Shown: positions 15,371-16,224 of the stretch, piece after piece
Layout: each line of letters begins with the position of its first letter
Position numbering within the stretch: position 1 is the first letter of the stretch
From: Spirochaetales bacterium UBA1265
GTDB lineage: Bacteria; Spirochaetota; Spirochaetia; Sphaerochaetales; Sphaerochaetaceae
Reading direction: 5' to 3'
NCBI GenBank assembly: GCA_002308475.1
Contig: DBVL01000103.1
Span: 1 to 16,224, forward strand
Length of the DNA: 16,224 nt
The notes under the pieces: generated by a model
Databases searched by the model: none
Told to the model about the DNA's origin: nothing
Seen by the model: the letters and a program-made list of their open reading frames with translations, nothing else
Position numbers and translations under genes: made by a program

Positions 15371-16224
15371 ATGGACGAAACTTTTGACATTTATTCAAAA
15401 GAGATTATAGGCAGACAGCGCGGGTTCTTCCAAAGGGGAGAAACCCGCTCTGTTTCTTTTCGCCTTGAGGCTCTTGAAAAACTTTCCAAAGCCATAAGGC
15501 TTTTTGACGGAAAAATTGAAAAGGCTCTCTATGAGGATCTGGGAAAGTCCGGCCTTGAGGCCTTCATGACTGAGACCGGAATGGTGCTTGAGGAGATAAA
15601 GTATCTGAAGAAGCATCTCAAGGCCCTGTGCAGGGAAAGAAGAGTGAAAACTCCACTTGCTCAGTTTCCGTCAAAAAGTCTCATCTCCCCAGAGCCGTAC
15701 GGGACTGTGCTCATTCTCAGCCCTTGGAACTACCCCTTACAGCTCTGTCTCTCTCCCCTTGCTGGAGCTTTAGCTGCGGGGAACACAGTAATTCTGAAAC
15801 CTTCTTCGCAGAGCCCGAGAACCTCTGCAGTCATAAAAGAGATTATAGAAAGTATCTTTCCTCCTGAGTATGTGTCTGTTCTCCTGATTGACAGGGAAAA
15901 GACAGAGACTCTTCTTAAGAATAAGTTTGACTATATATTTTTCACAGGAAGCAAGAAGGGCGGACAGGAGGTGATGAGTGCGGCGGCCAGGTTCCTCACT
16001 CCTGTTAGTCTGGAGCTTGGAGGGAAAAGCCCGGTGATAATTGACGGAACCAGCAGTATGGAAATTGCCGCCAGGCGCATAGCGTTCGGGAAAACATTGA
16101 ATGCGGGGCAGACCTGTGTGGCTCCAGACTACGTTATGATCAAGGCGGGCTTGGAAGAGGACTTTGTCTCAGAGTATCTGGCAAGCATAAGGGATTTTTT
16201 CCACGGAGAGTATGGGGACTACCC
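15371..16224 (+). CDS. Aldehyde dehydrogenase (NAD(P)+), 3' partial
   Basis: 284 complete codons visible; the gene runs off the right edge. It oxidises an aldehyde to a carboxylic acid, with the substrate unknown. Family landmarks are in order: PYGTVLILSPWNYPLQL with N120, ILKPSSQSP with K143, FDYIFFTGS (187-194), LELGGKSP with the general base E215, and LNAGQTCVAPDYV with the catalytic C249. The short N-terminus (about 105 residues before PYG) and the QTCVAPDYV wording fit the class 3 / YwdH-like group of about 450-460 residues. I chose ATG 15371 from homology; no clear Shine-Dalgarno precedes it. It lies 13 bases after the SDR gene and uses more AGG/CTC codons than that gene, suggesting lower expression. 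Confidence 0.92.
   Translation, partial: MDETFDIYSKEIIGRQRGFFQRGETRSVSFRLEALEKLSKAIRLFDGKIEKALYEDLGKSGLEAFMTETGMVLEEIKYLKKHLKALCRERRVKTPLAQFPSKSLISPEPYGTVLILSPWNYPLQLCLSPLAGALAAGNTVILKPSSQSPRTSAVIKEIIESIFPPEYVSVLLIDREKTETLLKNKFDYIFFTGSKKGGQEVMSAAARFLTPVSLELGGKSPVIIDGTSSMEIAARRIAFGKTLNAGQTCVAPDYVMIKAGLEEDFVSEYLASIRDFFHGEYGDY

Noticed and set aside
15395..15867. Small open frames on either strand near the right end
   Set aside because: They lie within the aldehyde dehydrogenase frame that starts at 15371, whose full set of catalytic motifs is intact.

Overview
The window is bacterial, densely coding and of moderate GC. It probably comes from a spirochaete, most likely a Treponema-like gut or rumen species. 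The main local clue is the mature start Ala-Gly-Gly-Ala-Lys-Glu after the signal peptide of the secreted protein at 12726, a form common in exported spirochaete proteins. This assignment is an inference; there is no rRNA or tRNA to anchor it. No mobile element, CRISPR array or RNA gene was seen, and no gene-free stretch exceeds 300 bases (the longest are about 145-172 bp).

Layout. (1) 3-9024 (+): an oligopeptide ABC transporter operon of the streptococcal Ami/Ali type. It holds a substrate-binding protein (5' end outside the window), a strong hairpin, oppB (with a large extracellular insertion), oppC, oppD (with an unusual insertion of about 250 residues in the nucleotide-binding domain) and oppF. 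Two overlapping genes follow: a membrane-anchored protein that looks like a degenerate ApbE relative, and a PHP-family histidinol-phosphatase-like phosphoesterase. (2) 9008-10854 (-): a translationally coupled pair (cytidylate-kinase-like protein and DUF1893 protein), preceded upstream by a GNAT acetyltransferase. (3) 10899-12056 (+): an aldo/keto reductase with two [4Fe-4S] motifs, converging through a shared terminator on ndk (-). (4) 12726-16224 (+): a secreted Cthe_2159-type carbohydrate-binding beta-helix protein, then a short-chain dehydrogenase very like streptococcal gluconate 5-dehydrogenase/DhuD, then the 5' part of an aldehyde dehydrogenase.

The most unusual signal is in the binding protein. 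The visible reading frame has the segments of a family-5 binding protein in the wrong order. The normal C-terminal segment comes first (about 3-446), fused in frame to the normal N-terminal and central part (about 447-2039), and the frame stops exactly where that C-terminal segment should begin. This is either a circularly permuted binding protein or the end of a tandem double protein with a truncated last copy. The few hundred bases upstream of the window would decide.

How the genes work together: the operon at the left imports peptides. The two trailing genes are translationally coupled to it but have no obvious transport role. The right-hand block could link capture of acidic polysaccharide (beta-helix protein) with uronate or keto-sugar metabolism (dehydrogenase), but that link is inferred from neighbourhood and family knowledge only.
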